From contig JAODAX010000029.1 in assembly GCA_025463675.1 (NCBI GenBank), positions 62,001 to 126,000 of the forward strand: a stretch of 64,000 nucleotides of DNA, written 5' to 3'. The notes beneath the pieces are model-generated. The model had not been told where the DNA came from. It saw only the letters and a list, made by a program, of their open reading frames with translations, and made no database searches. Below are positions 42,629 through 53,460 of the stretch, one piece after another. The DNA comes from Naasia sp. (GTDB lineage Bacteria > Actinomycetota > Actinomycetes > Actinomycetales > Microbacteriaceae). The stretch's first letter is position 1. Every line of letters starts with the position of its first letter. The position numbers were made by a program, and so were the translations under genes.

Positions 42629-43750
42629 GTGAGTGCAGCCGAGGACGATGAGCGCGCGTCGGTCCAGGTGGTCACGCCGGACGGTCGCTTCGAGCCGAAC
42701 GCGGCGGCGGAGGAATACCTTCCCTATCTGGAGCGCGTCACCGACGACGATCAGCGCCGGTTCTACCGCGACATGGCGGTCGTCCGCCGCTTCGATGCCG
42801 AGGCGGGCCACCTGCAGCGGCAGGGACAGCTCGCCCTCTGGGCCGGCAGCCACGGGCAGGAGGCGGCGCAGGTCGGCTCCGGTCGGGCGCTGCGCGCGCA
42901 GGACACGATCTTCCCCGCCTACCGCGAGCACGCGGTCGCCAAGATCCGCGGTGTCGACCTGCTCGACGTGCTCCGCCTGATGCGAGGACTGACCAACGGC
43001 GGCTGGGTCCCGGAGGAGGTCGGCAACTTCCACCTCTACACGCTGGTCATCGGAGCCCAGACGCTGCACGCCACCGGGTACGCGATGGGCGTCGCCCTCG
43101 ACGGCGCACCCACCGGCGACCCGGAGCGCGACGAGGCGGTGCTCGTCTACTTCGGCGACGGCGCGACGAGCGAGGGCGAGACCAGCGAGGCGTTCATCTG
43201 GGCCACGAGCTTCGCCACGCCGCAGGTGTTCTTCCTGCAGAACAACCACTGGGCCATCTCGGTGCCGGTGAGCCGCCAGTCGCGCACCCCGCTCGTCGAC
43301 CGGGCGGCGGGCTTCGGCCTCCGGGCCACCCGCATCGACGGCAACGACGTGCTCGCGAGCTACGCGGTGACCGCCAAGCAGCTCGACGATGCGCGTGCCG
43401 GCCGCGGCCCCGGCTTCATCGAAGCGATGACCTACCGGATGGGCGCGCACACCACGGCCGACGACCCCACCCGCTACCGGGGCAGCAGCGAGCTCGAGGA
43501 GTGGCGCGCGCGCGACCCGATCGCCCGCTTCCGAACTCACCTGGAGGCCCAGAGCCTTGCCGATGACGGATTCTTCGCGGACGTCGACCAGGAGGCGGCC
43601 GACTTCGCGGCCGACATCCGGCGCCGGGTCGTGGAGCTCGGGCCGCCCGATCCGGCGCTCATCTTCGACACGGTGTACACCGACGAGCACCCGCTGATGA
43701 GCGCCCAGCAGGACTGGCTGCGGGCCTACGAGGCGGGGTTCGGCGCATGA
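42629..43750 (+). CDS. Alpha-ketoacid dehydrogenase E1 alpha subunit
   Basis: [49 protein letters not shown]. Confidence 0.93.
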   Translation: MSAAEDDERASVQVVTPDGRFEPNAAAEEYLPYLERVTDDDQRRFYRDMAVVRRFDAEAGHLQRQGQLALWAGSHGQEAAQVGSGRALRAQDTIFPAYREHAVAKIRGVDLLDVLRLMRGLTNGGWVPEEVGNFHLYTLVIGAQTLHATGYAMGVALDGAPTGDPERDEAVLVYFGDGATSEGETSEAFIWATSFATPQVFFLQNNHWAISVPVSRQSRTPLVDRAAGFGLRATRIDGNDVLASYAVTAKQLDDARAGRGPGFIEAMTYRMGAHTTADDPTRYRGSSELEEWRARDPIARFRTHLEAQSLADDGFFADVDQEAADFAADIRRRVVELGPPDPALIFDTVYTDEHPLMSAQQDWLRAYEAGFGA

Positions 43751-44724
43751 CCACCACCTGGACCATGTCGCGCGCACTCAACGCGGGACTCGACGCTGCG
43801 CTCGCCGCGGACGGGAAGGTGCTGCTTCTCGGGGAGGACGTCGGCCCGCTCGGGGGCGTCTTCCGGGTCACCGATTCGCTCGCCGCCAAGTACGGGCCCT
43901 CCCGGGTGTTCGACAGCCCGCTCGGCGAGGCGGGCATCGTGGGCACCGCCATCGGCCTCGCCATGCGTGGCTACCGGCCGATCTGCGAGATCCAGTTCGA
44001 CGGCTTCATCTACCCCGCGTTCAACCAGATCACCTCGCAGTTGGCGAAGCTGACCGCGCGACACGAGGGGAAGGCGTCCTTCCCCGTCGTCATCCGCGTG
44101 CCCTACGGCGGCCACGTCGGCGCGGTCGAGCATCACCAGGAGAGCCCGGAGGCGTACTTCGCGCACACCGCGGGTCTGCGCGTGGTCTCCCCGAGCACGC
44201 CGAACGACGCGTACTGGATGATCCAGCAGGCCGTCCAGTCCAACGACCCGGTCGTGTTCTTCGAGCCCAAGAGCCGGTATTGGCCGAAGGGCGAGGTGGA
44301 CGAGGAGTCGCCCGCGGCTACCCTGCACACCTCGCGGGTGGTCCGCGGTGGGACCGACCTCACCCTCGTCGGGCACGGCGCGATGGTCGCGATGATGCTG
44401 CAGGCGGCGGAGGTCGCGGCCACGGAGGGCACGAGCATCGAGGTCGTCGACCTGCGCTCCCTCTCCCCCATCGACTTCGGGCCTCTCGTCCGCAGCGTCG
44501 AGAAGACCGGGCGGCTCGTGGTCGCTCAGGAGGCGCCCGGCTTCGCGAGCCTCGGCTCGGAGATCGCGGCGACCGTCGCCGAACGCGCCTTCTACGCCCT
44601 CCACGCGCCGGTGCTGCGGGTCTCGAGCTTCGACACCCCGTTCCCGCCCGCCAAACTGGAGTCCCTGTACCTCCCCGACGCCGACCGCATCCTGGAAGCG
44701 GTCGACCGGGCGCTCGACTACTAG
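43747..44724 (+). CDS. Alpha-ketoacid dehydrogenase E1 beta subunit
   Basis: [46 protein letters not shown]. Confidence 0.94.
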   Translation: MTTTWTMSRALNAGLDAALAADGKVLLLGEDVGPLGGVFRVTDSLAAKYGPSRVFDSPLGEAGIVGTAIGLAMRGYRPICEIQFDGFIYPAFNQITSQLAKLTARHEGKASFPVVIRVPYGGHVGAVEHHQESPEAYFAHTAGLRVVSPSTPNDAYWMIQQAVQSNDPVVFFEPKSRYWPKGEVDEESPAATLHTSRVVRGGTDLTLVGHGAMVAMMLQAAEVAATEGTSIEVVDLRSLSPIDFGPLVRSVEKTGRLVVAQEAPGFASLGSEIAATVAERAFYALHAPVLRVSSFDTPFPPAKLESLYLPDADRILEAVDRALDY

Positions 44725-44732
44725 GAGGCAGA

Positions 44733-46028
44733 ATGAGCACCGCGAAATTCACCCTCCCCGACGTGGGCGAGGGCCTCACCGAGGCCGAGATCGTCGCCTG
44801 GCGGGTCGCCCCGGGCGACACCGTCGAGGTCAACCAGGTCATCGTGGAGATCGAGACGGCGAAGAGCCTCGTGGAGCTGCCCTCCCCCTACGCCGGAGTG
44901 GTGGGCGAGCTGCTCGTCGCGGAGGGCGATACCGTCGAGGTCGGCACCGTCATCATCACCGTCTCCTCCGAGGGTGCCGGACAGGTCGCCTCGCCGCTCG
45001 GCACGCCGGCTCAGGCCGCTCTGCCGCTCGAGATGCAGGTGACCGAGGAGAACGAGGAGCCGCCCGCGTCCGGTGCGGTGCTCGTCGGCTACGGCACCGG
45101 TGGCCACGCCGCCACCCGCCGCACCGGCCGGAAGCGCCAGCCGGCGCCCGTCCCGAGCGTGCCCGGCGGCACGGTGCTCGCGAAGCCGCCCATCCGCAAG
45201 CTGGCGAAGGAACTCGGCGTGGACCTCGGCACGGTGACCGCGACCGGTGGACGCGGCGAGGTCACGCGCGAGGACGTCGTCCGGCACGCGGGCCAGGCGA
45301 GCGTGTTCCGCAACATCGAGACCCCGTCCTGGCCGCAGGAGCGCGAGGAACGCATCCCGGTGAAGGGCGTCCGCAAGGCCATCGCGAGCGCCATGGTGGA
45401 GAGCGCGTTCACCGCGCCGCACGTGAGCGTCTTCGTCGACATCGACGCGAGCCGCACGATGGAGTTCGTCAAGCGCCTCAAGGCCTCCCCCGACTTCGCG
45501 GGCGTGCGCGTCTCGCCGCTGCTCATCATGGCGAAGGCCATCATCTGGGCCGTGCGCCGCAACCCGACCGTGAACAGCACCTGGACCGACGCGGAGATTA
45601 TCGTCCACCACTACGTCAACCTCGGCATCGCCGCGGCGACCCCGCGTGGGCTCATCGTGCCGAACGTGAAGGAGGCGCAGGACATGACCTTGCTCGGGCT
45701 GGCCGGTGCGCTCGAGCAACTCACCCTCACCGCGCGGGATGGCCGGACGACGCCCACCGACATGGCGAACGGCACCATCACGGTGACGAACATCGGCAGC
45801 TTCGGGGTCGACACCGGCACGCCGATCCTCAATCCCGGCGAGGTGGCAATCGTCGCCCTCGGCGCGATCAAGCAGCGGCCGTGGGTGGTCGACGGCGAAG
45901 TGCTCCCCCGCTACGTGACGACCGTCGGCGCGAGCTTCGATCACCGCGTCGTGGACGGCGACGTGGCGAGCCGGTTCACGGCCGATGTCGCGAGCGTGCT
46001 GGAAGAGCCGGCCCTGCTCCTCGACTGA
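44733..46028 (+). CDS. Dihydrolipoamide acyltransferase E2
   Basis: [33 protein letters not shown] lipoyl motif, [15 protein letters not shown]. Confidence 0.94.
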   Translation: MSTAKFTLPDVGEGLTEAEIVAWRVAPGDTVEVNQVIVEIETAKSLVELPSPYAGVVGELLVAEGDTVEVGTVIITVSSEGAGQVASPLGTPAQAALPLEMQVTEENEEPPASGAVLVGYGTGGHAATRRTGRKRQPAPVPSVPGGTVLAKPPIRKLAKELGVDLGTVTATGGRGEVTREDVVRHAGQASVFRNIETPSWPQEREERIPVKGVRKAIASAMVESAFTAPHVSVFVDIDASRTMEFVKRLKASPDFAGVRVSPLLIMAKAIIWAVRRNPTVNSTWTDAEIIVHHYVNLGIAAATPRGLIVPNVKEAQDMTLLGLAGALEQLTLTARDGRTTPTDMANGTITVTNIGSFGVDTGTPILNPGEVAIVALGAIKQRPWVVDGEVLPRYVTTVGASFDHRVVDGDVASRFTADVASVLEEPALLLD

Positions 46029-46062
46029 GCCGCCGCGCGCGCCGCCCCAGGCGGAATCGGTT

Positions 46063-46079
46063 TTGACAATCATTATCAA
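46063..46079. promoter_or_regulatory. Zur/Fur-type operator upstream of znuA
   Basis: TTGACAAT-C-ATTATCAA, 8-bp arms with one mismatch, in a GC-rich background. Confidence 0.8.
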
Positions 46080-46137
46080 TAACGGCTAGCGTCGCAGCAC
46101 GGCCACCCGGGCCGCCCCTCATCGGAAAGCGCCACCC

Positions 46138-47097
46138 GTGAAGTACTCCGCCGCCTTCGTGACCGCCGCCGCCCTCCTCCTGAGCGGGTGCGCCGGCGTG
46201 GGCGGGCCGAACTCCACCGACGGGATCCTCAACGTGGTCGCCTCCACCGACGTGTGGGGCGACATCGCCATCGCGGTCGGCGGCGAGCGCATCCTGGTCA
46301 CCAGCATCATCGACAGCCCCGACCAGGATCCGCACGAGTACGAGGCGTCCGCCCGGGACCGGCTCGCGGTGTCGCGCGCCGACCTCGTGATCGTCAACGG
46401 CGGCGGCTACGACCCCTTCATGTCGTCCCTCCTCGACGCATCGGAGGGCGGGGCGCCCGTCGTCTCGGCGATCGAGCTGTCCGGCCTCCTCGCCGACGCG
46501 CGCGACGCCGACGGGCACGCAGCCGAGCAGCACGCGGCGGAGGAGCACGGGGACCACCAGAGGCACGTCGAAGGCGTCAACGAGCACGTCTGGTACTCGA
46601 TCGAGACGGCGGAGGCGGTCGCGAATGAGGTGGCGGCGCGGCTGGCCCAGATCGACCCCGGGGGCGAGGCGGACTACACCTCCGGTCTCACGGAGTTCCT
46701 CGCCGGCATCGGTGAGCTCGAGGCGCGGGTCGAGGCACTGCACCCGACCCTCGAGGGCCGCGCCGCTCTGCTCACCGAACCGGTGCCCGCGGCGCTGCTC
46801 TCCGCGCTCGGCCTGACCGACGCGACGCCGCCCCAGTTCGCCGAGTCGGTCGAGGAGGACACCGACGTTCCTGCCGCGGTGCTCCGCGACATGCTCGACC
46901 GCGTCGGCTCGGGCGAGCCCGCGCTGCTCGCCTACAACCTGCAGGCGAGCACCGCGCAGACCGAGCTGGTGCGGCAGGCCGCCGAGGACGCCGGGCTGCC
47001 CGTCGTCGACTTCGCAGAGACGCTGCCGGAGGGCACCGACTACCTCGGCTGGATGGGTGACAACATCACGGCCGTCGAGGAGGCGGTGGCCCCGTGA
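46138..47097 (+). CDS. znuA: Zinc ABC transporter substrate-binding lipoprotein
   Basis: Lipobox LLLSGCAG, VVASTDVWGDIAIAVGGERI, DSPDQDPHEYE, His-rich loop. Confidence 0.9.
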   Translation: MKYSAAFVTAAALLLSGCAGVGGPNSTDGILNVVASTDVWGDIAIAVGGERILVTSIIDSPDQDPHEYEASARDRLAVSRADLVIVNGGGYDPFMSSLLDASEGGAPVVSAIELSGLLADARDADGHAAEQHAAEEHGDHQRHVEGVNEHVWYSIETAEAVANEVAARLAQIDPGGEADYTSGLTEFLAGIGELEARVEALHPTLEGRAALLTEPVPAALLSALGLTDATPPQFAESVEEDTDVPAAVLRDMLDRVGSGEPALLAYNLQASTAQTELVRQAAEDAGLPVVDFAETLPEGTDYLGWMGDNITAVEEAVAP

Positions 47098-47918
47098 CGC
47101 CGGCCGAGTCGCCGCTGCAAATCGAGCAGGCGGCCCTCGAGGTCGGCGGCCGCCGGCTGTGGACGGGACTCGATCTCGAGCTGCAGCCGGGCGAGCTGGT
47201 CGCGGTGCTCGGCCCGAACGGCGCCGGCAAGAGCAGCCTGCTCCGCGCGGTGCTCGGCCAGCTGCCCTTCGCCGCCGGCACCGTGCGGGTGCTCGGTCTG
47301 CCGGCGGGCGCGGCGGGCCGGCACATCGGCTACGTGCCGCAGCAGAAGCTGTTCGACCGCGGAGCACCGCTGCGCGCACGCGACCTCGTCGGCCTCGGCT
47401 TCGACGGCGACCGCCTCGGCTTCGCGCTGGGCGGCGGCGCCCGCGCACGCGCGGTCGATGCCGCGCTTGAGCGGGTCGGCGCGCTCGGCTACGCGGGGCG
47501 GCCGGTCGGCGAGCTCTCCGGCGGCGAGCAGCAGCGGCTGCGAATGGCGCAGGCGCTGGTGTCCCGGCCCCGGCTCGTCCTCGCCGATGAGCCCCTGCTC
47601 TCCCTCGACCTCGCCCACCAGCGGGCGGTGCTCGACGCGCTGGACGCCCACCGCCGCAGCGACGGCGCCGGGGTCGTCCTGGTGACGCACGATGTGAACC
47701 CACTGCTGGGCATGGTGGACCGGGTGCTCTACCTGGCCCCGGCCGGGCACCGCGTCGGAACGCCCGCCGAGGTCCTGACCGGGGAGGTGCTCTCCCGGCT
47801 GTACGGCGTGCACGTCGACGTGCTCGACGTGCACGGGCGCATCGTGGTGGTCGCCGCGGAGACCGAGGACGGGCACGTCGAGGAGCCGGCGTCGGCCGCG
47901 CCCGGGGGTGCCGCGTGA
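47094..47918 (+). CDS. znuC: Zinc ABC transporter ATP-binding protein
   Basis: LGPNGAGKSSLLRAVLG, GELSGGEQQRLRMAQAL, LVLADEPLLSLD. Confidence 0.93.
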   Translation: MTPAESPLQIEQAALEVGGRRLWTGLDLELQPGELVAVLGPNGAGKSSLLRAVLGQLPFAAGTVRVLGLPAGAAGRHIGYVPQQKLFDRGAPLRARDLVGLGFDGDRLGFALGGGARARAVDAALERVGALGYAGRPVGELSGGEQQRLRMAQALVSRPRLVLADEPLLSLDLAHQRAVLDALDAHRRSDGAGVVLVTHDVNPLLGMVDRVLYLAPAGHRVGTPAEVLTGEVLSRLYGVHVDVLDVHGRIVVVAAETEDGHVEEPASAAPGGAA

Positions 47919-48793
47919 CCTTCGACGAACTGTGGGGGGTCCTGTTCGACTTCCGCGACTACGGCGCGCTCCTCGCCCTGCTCGGCAACACGGTGCTCGC
48001 GGGTGCCGTGCTCGGTGTGCTCGGCGGCGTGATCGGCTACTTCGTGATGGCCCGCGACCTGGCCTTCGCCGTGCACGGCATCAGCGAGCTGTCCTTCGCG
48101 GGCGCCTCCGCCGCGCTCCTGCTCGGCATCAACGTCGTCGTCGGCTCGATCGCTGGCTCCCTGATCGCCGCCGTGCTCATCGGCCTGCTCGGCGTGCGCG
48201 CCCGCGATCGCAACTCGATCATCGGCGTGCTCATGCCGTTCGGTCTCGGCCTCGGCATCCTCTTCCTCGCGCTGCATCCGGGCCGGAGCTCGAACAAGTT
48301 CGGGCTGCTCACCGGCCAAATCGTGGCCGTCGACAACCCGCAGCTGGCCTCGCTGCTCGTCGTCGCGGTCGTCGTCCTCGGCGGTCTCGCCGTGCTCTGG
48401 CGGCCGCTGCTGTTCTCGAGCCTCGACGAGGAGGTCGCCGCCGCCCGGGGGCTGCCCGTGCGCCGGCTGTCGATCGCCTTCATGGTGCTGCTGGCCCTGG
48501 CCACCGCGGTGTCGCTGCACATCGTCGGGGCTCTGCTCGTGCTCGCCCTGCTGGTCACGCCGGCTGCGGCCGCGCTCCGTGTCGCGTCCTCACCCCCGGT
48601 CGTCGTCGGGTTGAGCGTGCTCTTCGCGACCGTGTCGACCGTGGGCGGCATCCTGCTGGCCCTCGGCTCGTCGATCCCGATCAGCCCCTACATCACGACG
48701 ATCTCGTTCCTCATCTACCTCGGCTGCCGGATCGCGGGCCGCCGGGACCACCCGGCCCGGCGCCCGGTCGCGAGTCTAGGATCGGCGCGATGA
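47915..48793 (+). CDS. znuB: Zinc ABC transporter permease
   Basis: ABC-3 family multi-TM protein; AVHGISELSFAGASAALLLG. Confidence 0.92.
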   Translation: MTFDELWGVLFDFRDYGALLALLGNTVLAGAVLGVLGGVIGYFVMARDLAFAVHGISELSFAGASAALLLGINVVVGSIAGSLIAAVLIGLLGVRARDRNSIIGVLMPFGLGLGILFLALHPGRSSNKFGLLTGQIVAVDNPQLASLLVVAVVVLGGLAVLWRPLLFSSLDEEVAAARGLPVRRLSIAFMVLLALATAVSLHIVGALLVLALLVTPAAAALRVASSPPVVVGLSVLFATVSTVGGILLALGSSIPISPYITTISFLIYLGCRIAGRRDHPARRPVASLGSAR

Positions 48794-49182
48794 AGCGGAA
48801 CACGTGGCAGCGCCAGGCCGTGCGCGACGCCCTCGATGGGGCGGCCGGCTTCGTCAGCGCGCAGGACCTGCACGCCAGTCTCCGCGAATCGGGCTCGCCG
48901 ATCGGCCTCGCCACGGTGTACCGCGCCCTCGCCGACCTCGCCGGCGAGGGGGACGCTGATTCGCTGCAGTCGATCGAGGGCGAGAGCCTCTACCGCGCGT
49001 GCGCGTCCGGCGGTCACCACCATCACCTGATCTGCCGCTCCTGCGGCACCACCGTGGAGATCGAGGCGGACGACGTCGAGCAGTGGGCCGCGGCCACCGC
49101 CGCGCGGCACGGGTTCACCGCACCGCAGCACGTCATCGACGTCTTCGGGCTGTGCCCGGCCTGCAGCAGAAAGGCGTCCTGA
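48790..49182 (+). CDS. zur: Fur-family regulator, probably Zur
   Basis: [24 protein letters not shown]...[31 protein letters not shown]; adjacent to znuACB. Confidence 0.9.
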   Translation: MKRNTWQRQAVRDALDGAAGFVSAQDLHASLRESGSPIGLATVYRALADLAGEGDADSLQSIEGESLYRACASGGHHHHLICRSCGTTVEIEADDVEQWAAATAARHGFTAPQHVIDVFGLCPACSRKAS

Positions 49183-49355
49183 CCGGTCCGTTTGCGCTGC
49201 GGGGGAGCGGTCCGTACGATAGACGTTTGGCCGTCGGGATTCCGACTCGGCGGCAGTGCGCACGACTTCCCCCTTCAGAAGATCCGGGGACACCCGTGCG
49301 CGCAGACAAGGGATCTTGGGCGGAGCCGACCGGCTTCGCGGTAATGGAGGAAATC

Positions 49356-49591
49356 GTGGCAGCAGTCTGCCAGGTCACCGGGAAGGTTCCCGGCTTCGGC
49401 CACAACATCTCGCACTCGCACCGCCGCACCAAGCGGCGCTTCGACCCGAACGTGCAGAAGCGCACTTTCTACGTGCCGTCTCTGCGCCGCAACGTCACCC
49501 TCAATGTCAGCGCCAAGGGCATCAAGGTGATCGACGCCCGCGGCATCGAGTCCGTGGTCAAGGACATGCTGGCCCGCGGGGAGAAGATCTG

Positions 49592-49592
<1 letters not shown>
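49356..49592 (+). CDS. rpmB: 50S ribosomal protein L28
   Basis: [57 protein letters not shown]. Confidence 0.94.
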
Positions 49593-49759
<167 letters not shown>

Positions 49760-49761
49760 GC

Positions 49762-50067
49762 ATGGCCAAGAAGAGCAAAATTGCCCGCAACGAGCAGCGG
49801 AAGGTCATCGTCGAGCGCTACGCCGCGAAGCGCCTCGAGCTGAAGAAGGCGCTCGTCGACCCGACGTCGACGGACGAGCAGCGCGAGGCGGCCCGAGTGG
49901 GCCTCCAGAAGCTGCCCCGCAACGCGTCGCCGGTCCGGCTGCGCAACCGCGACGCGGTCGACGGCCGTCCCCGCGGAAACCTCAGCAAGTTCGGCATCTC
50001 CCGGGTGCGCTTCCGCGATATGGCCCATCGTGGAGAATTGCCCGGCATCACGAAGTCAAGCTGGTAA
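49762..50067 (+). CDS. rpsN: 30S ribosomal protein S14, cysteine-free long form
   Basis: [29 protein letters not shown]...[22 protein letters not shown]; no Cys. Confidence 0.95.
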   Translation: MAKKSKIARNEQRKVIVERYAAKRLELKKALVDPTSTDEQREAARVGLQKLPRNASPVRLRNRDAVDGRPRGNLSKFGISRVRFRDMAHRGELPGITKSSW

Positions 50068-50178
50068 GTTACTGGGCGGTCGACCTTGACCGCTCGGGCA
50101 TTTCGCCCGCATCGTGATTGACACGTTCGAAATTGTTGGCCGTCTTCCCCAGATGGCGAAGGTCCGAGGAGGACACAT

Positions 50179-50460
50179 ATGGCATCCCTGAACCGCACCG
50201 AACTCGTCGCCGCCGTTGCCGCTGAGTCTGGCCAGAGCCAGGCCGCTGTGAACGGCGTGCTCGACGCGCTCTTTTCGACGCTGGCGAAGTCCGTCGGCGA
50301 GGGCACGAAGGTGACGATCCCCGGCTGGCTCGCCGTCGAGCAGACCTCGCGGGCCGCCCGCACCGGCCGTAACCCGCAGACCGGCGAGCCGATCGAGATC
50401 GCGGCGAGCAAGGGCGTCAAGATCAGCGCAGGCAGCAAGCTGAAGGCCGCCGCCAAGTAA
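50179..50460 (+). CDS. HU-family DNA-binding protein
   Basis: MASLNRTELVAAVAAESGQSQAAVNGVLDALF...RAARTGRNPQTGEPIEI. Confidence 0.95.
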   Translation: MASLNRTELVAAVAAESGQSQAAVNGVLDALFSTLAKSVGEGTKVTIPGWLAVEQTSRAARTGRNPQTGEPIEIAASKGVKISAGSKLKAAAK

Positions 50461-50475
50461 GGCGAGCAGCACGGG

Positions 50476-50506
50476 CGAAGGGGATGCGCACCGCGTGTCC
50501 CCTTCG
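50476..50506 (+). terminator. Hairpin downstream of the HU gene
   Basis: cgaagggga ... tccccttcg, perfect 9-bp arms. Confidence 0.6.
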
Positions 50507-50571
50507 TCGTTCCCGGCCCGGCTACCGGCGGAGCGTCCGTTCTCGCGAAGCGCTCCGAATAGTCTGACGTG

Positions 50572-52464
50572 ATGCCCCCGCCCGTCCGGATGCCCCGCGC
50601 TGCCGCGCTGCCCGGGCCGGCGTTGCTCCTCGGCGCCGCGGTCGTCGCGCTGCTCGCCGCACTCGCGTTCGGCGGGGGAGCGGCCGCGCTGCTTCTCGGT
50701 GACCCCGGGGCCGTCGTCCGGTTCGGCCTGCCGGCCGCCAAGCTGCTGGTGAACCTCACGGCGTCCGCCACCATCGGCTGCCTCCTTCTCGCCGCGCTCG
50801 TCCTCCCGCGGGGTGCGGCATCCGGCCGCCTGCTCGACATCGGCGCCGGCGCTGCCGCGGCGTGGACCGTCGCGTCGGCGGCCACCGGTCTGCTCACCTT
50901 CCTGTCGATCACCGGTCTGCCGCTCTCGCTCGACGAGGAGTTCGGAGCCCAGCTGGGGTTCTTCCTCACCTCCCTCGGGCCGGGCAGGGCGTGGCTCACC
51001 GTCACGCTCGTCGCCGCGGCCGTGACGGTGCTCTGCTTCGCGGTCCGCGCCCCCGGGGTCCTGCTGGGCGTCCTCGCCCTCGCCGCCTGGGGGCTCACAC
51101 ACCTCGCCGAGCAGGGGCACGCGGCGGGCGCCACGTCGCACGAGCAGGCGGTCACCGCGCTGAGCCTGCACCTGCTGTTCGCCGCGGGTTGGCTCGGCGG
51201 CTTGCTCGCGCTCGTCCTCCTCCGGCCGTTGCTCGAGGAGCCGGCGCTGCTCGCCGCGGTTCGGCGCTACTCGTCGATCGCCCTGGTCAGCTTCGTCGTG
51301 GTCGCCGCCTCCGGCTACGTCAGCGCGGAGATCCGGATCGGCTCGCTCGACCGCCTGGCCACGCCGTACGGAGCGCTCGTCGCGGTGAAGGTGCTGGCGC
51401 TGCTCGCACTCGGTGCGGCGGGCGCACTGCACCGGCGGGCCACCATCAAGCGGATGGCCGACGGCCGAGCCGGCTCGTTCTGGCGTCTCGCCATCGCGGA
51501 GCTCGCCGCGATGGGCATCGCATCCGGTGTCGCGGTGGCCCTCGCCCGCACCGCGTCCCCGGTGCGCGAGGAGGAGACGCTCGGCGACACCTCGGCTGCC
51601 GCGCTGCTCACCGAGGAGGCGCTGCCCCCACCGCTGGACCTCCTCACGCTCCTGACCGAGACGCGCCTCGAGCTCGGGTGGCTCCTCGGCGCCGGGTTCC
51701 TGCTCGCCGCGTACGCGGTGGGGGTGCTGCGGCTGCGGCGGGCGGGCGCCGAGTGGCCGCGGCGCCGCGCTGTCGCCTTCACCGCCGGCGTGCTCGTGCT
51801 CGCCGCGGCGACCAACGGCGCGGTCGCGGCCTACGAGCGGCAGCTGTTCAGCATGCACGCCGTGCTCGTCGCCGTCCTCTTCGTCGCGGTGCCCCTGCTC
51901 GCCGCGGGCGGGCGGCCGCTCGAGCTGCTCCGGCGGGCGGCACCGCGGCGCAGCGACGGCAGCCGGGGGATCGGCGACTGGGTGCGCGTGGCCGCCGACT
52001 CCCGAGCCGGTCGGTGGGTGCGGCGGCCGCACGCCGCGGGGATCCTCGCCGCGATCGTGCTCCTCGCCGCCCTGACACCACCCGTCCTCCGCTGGTCGGT
52101 GGCCGAGACCATCGGGCGGGATGCCGTCGCCGTGGCGCTGCTGGCCGCCGGCTGCCTCGTGGCCGCCGCCCGGGGACGCGCCAGCGCGCTCGCGCCGGTG
52201 ATAGCGGCCGTGGCCAGTGCGGGCGCCGGCGCGTGGCTGCTCGGCTCCGATGCGCTGCTGCTCGCCGACTGGTACGGCGCGATGGGCTGGGGGAGCGACG
52301 CCGTCGTCGACCAGCGGGCAGGCGGCGCGGTGCTGCTGCTGGCCGCCGCGCTCCCGCTCGCCGTCCTCGCGGGAGCGCGGGGCGCGGGACCCCGCGCCCA
52401 CCGGGCGGGGGCTCAGGCCGCCCGGATCTCCACTCCGCCGTCGTCGCGCAGCGTGATCCGGTAG
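50572..52464 (+). CDS. CopD-like / CtaG-like polytopic membrane protein
   Basis: Many TM helices; central CopD-type segment, C-terminal CtaG-type segment (LTLLTETRLELGWLLGAGFLLAAYAVGV). Confidence 0.8.
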   Translation: MPPPVRMPRAAALPGPALLLGAAVVALLAALAFGGGAAALLLGDPGAVVRFGLPAAKLLVNLTASATIGCLLLAALVLPRGAASGRLLDIGAGAAAAWTVASAATGLLTFLSITGLPLSLDEEFGAQLGFFLTSLGPGRAWLTVTLVAAAVTVLCFAVRAPGVLLGVLALAAWGLTHLAEQGHAAGATSHEQAVTALSLHLLFAAGWLGGLLALVLLRPLLEEPALLAAVRRYSSIALVSFVVVAASGYVSAEIRIGSLDRLATPYGALVAVKVLALLALGAAGALHRRATIKRMADGRAGSFWRLAIAELAAMGIASGVAVALARTASPVREEETLGDTSAAALLTEEALPPPLDLLTLLTETRLELGWLLGAGFLLAAYAVGVLRLRRAGAEWPRRRAVAFTAGVLVLAAATNGAVAAYERQLFSMHAVLVAVLFVAVPLLAAGGRPLELLRRAAPRRSDGSRGIGDWVRVAADSRAGRWVRRPHAAGILAAIVLLAALTPPVLRWSVAETIGRDAVAVALLAAGCLVAAARGRASALAPVIAAVASAGAGAWLLGSDALLLADWYGAMGWGSDAVVDQRAGGAVLLLAAALPLAVLAGARGAGPRAHRAGAQAARISTPPSSRSVIR

Positions 52465-53396
52465 GACACCTCGAAGGGCACGTCCTCGTCGACAGTGGAG
52501 ACGGTGCCGTCGAACAGCGAGACCATGTCCACGGTGATGTGCGCGGCGCCCGACGCCGGCGGCACGAGCCAGCCCTCCTCCGCGCGCACGATGTCGATCT
52601 CCGGATAGCTCGCGATCGACCAGTCGGGTCGCTCGATGACCCGGTCCTCAAGCAGGCGGCGGAACGGGCAGCCGGCGGGCTGCAGCACGTCCTGCTCGGC
52701 GCACGCATCGAGGAAGTCGTCCACCTCCTCCTGCACCGACGCCACGAACGCGTCGCTCGCGCGGAGCTCGACGACGGCGATGGTCGGCGCCGTCCCGACG
52801 ATCGGCACCGGCTGCCGGTCGGCGACGACGTACCGGTTCTGCTGATCGAGGACCGCGAGCGTGGGGGAGAGGACCGCGAGCCGGACCCGCCCGTCGGCGC
52901 CCGCGTCGGCGGCCAGCCCGTTGACGCGGAAGCCGCTGCCGCCCTGCACCTCCACCTCGAGCGAGCCCACCGGCGTCTCGGCGAACCGCCAGCCGGAGAA
53001 CAGCAGGAACAGCGGCGCGGCCGGCTCCACCCGGAAGTCGGAGTGATGCGGACGGCCGGCCAGCTCGTAGGCGGCGGTCACGGTGCGGCTACCGTCCGGA
53101 TCCGCAAGCACCCGGACGATGCGCGTCTCGGTCGGCCCCACCAGAGCGTCGCGATCGAGTGCCGCCGCGGAGAGGCCCGACGGCACGGTCACGCCCGGCG
53201 TCGTCAGAGCGGCCGCGAGATCGCGCCGTTGGAGTGCATCGAGGTAGCGGGCGACAAAGCCGCCGGCGCTGTAAACGCCGGTGTTCAGGGCGCTCACGAC
53301 CCCGAGGAACGCGCCGATGACGAGGACGCAGAGCGCCAGCCAGCGCACCAGCGGCGCCCGGGGAATCGGCGCAGCGCCGCCATCCCCGCTCCCCAT
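52413..53396 (-). CDS. Conserved hypothetical membrane-anchored exported protein
   Basis: N-terminal TM (WLALCVLVIGAFLGVVSAL) and extended soluble domain; convergent overlap with the CopD/CtaG gene. Confidence 0.75.
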   Translation of the reverse strand: MGSGDGGAAPIPRAPLVRWLALCVLVIGAFLGVVSALNTGVYSAGGFVARYLDALQRRDLAAALTTPGVTVPSGLSAAALDRDALVGPTETRIVRVLADPDGSRTVTAAYELAGRPHHSDFRVEPAAPLFLLFSGWRFAETPVGSLEVEVQGGSGFRVNGLAADAGADGRVRLAVLSPTLAVLDQQNRYVVADRQPVPIVGTAPTIAVVELRASDAFVASVQEEVDDFLDACAEQDVLQPAGCPFRRLLEDRVIERPDWSIASYPEIDIVRAEEGWLVPPASGAAHITVDMVSLFDGTVSTVDEDVPFEVSYRITLRDDGGVEIRAA

Positions 53397-53460
53397 GCGC
53401 GCCAGTCTGACAGAGGAGAGGACGACCGACCTGTCCGCGACGCCGAGGTAGATTGACCGG

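Noticed and set aside
50056-53456. 781-aa minus-strand and 864-aa plus-strand ORFs
   Set aside because: Shadow translations over the CopD/CtaG-like gene and flanks with no family-like segments.
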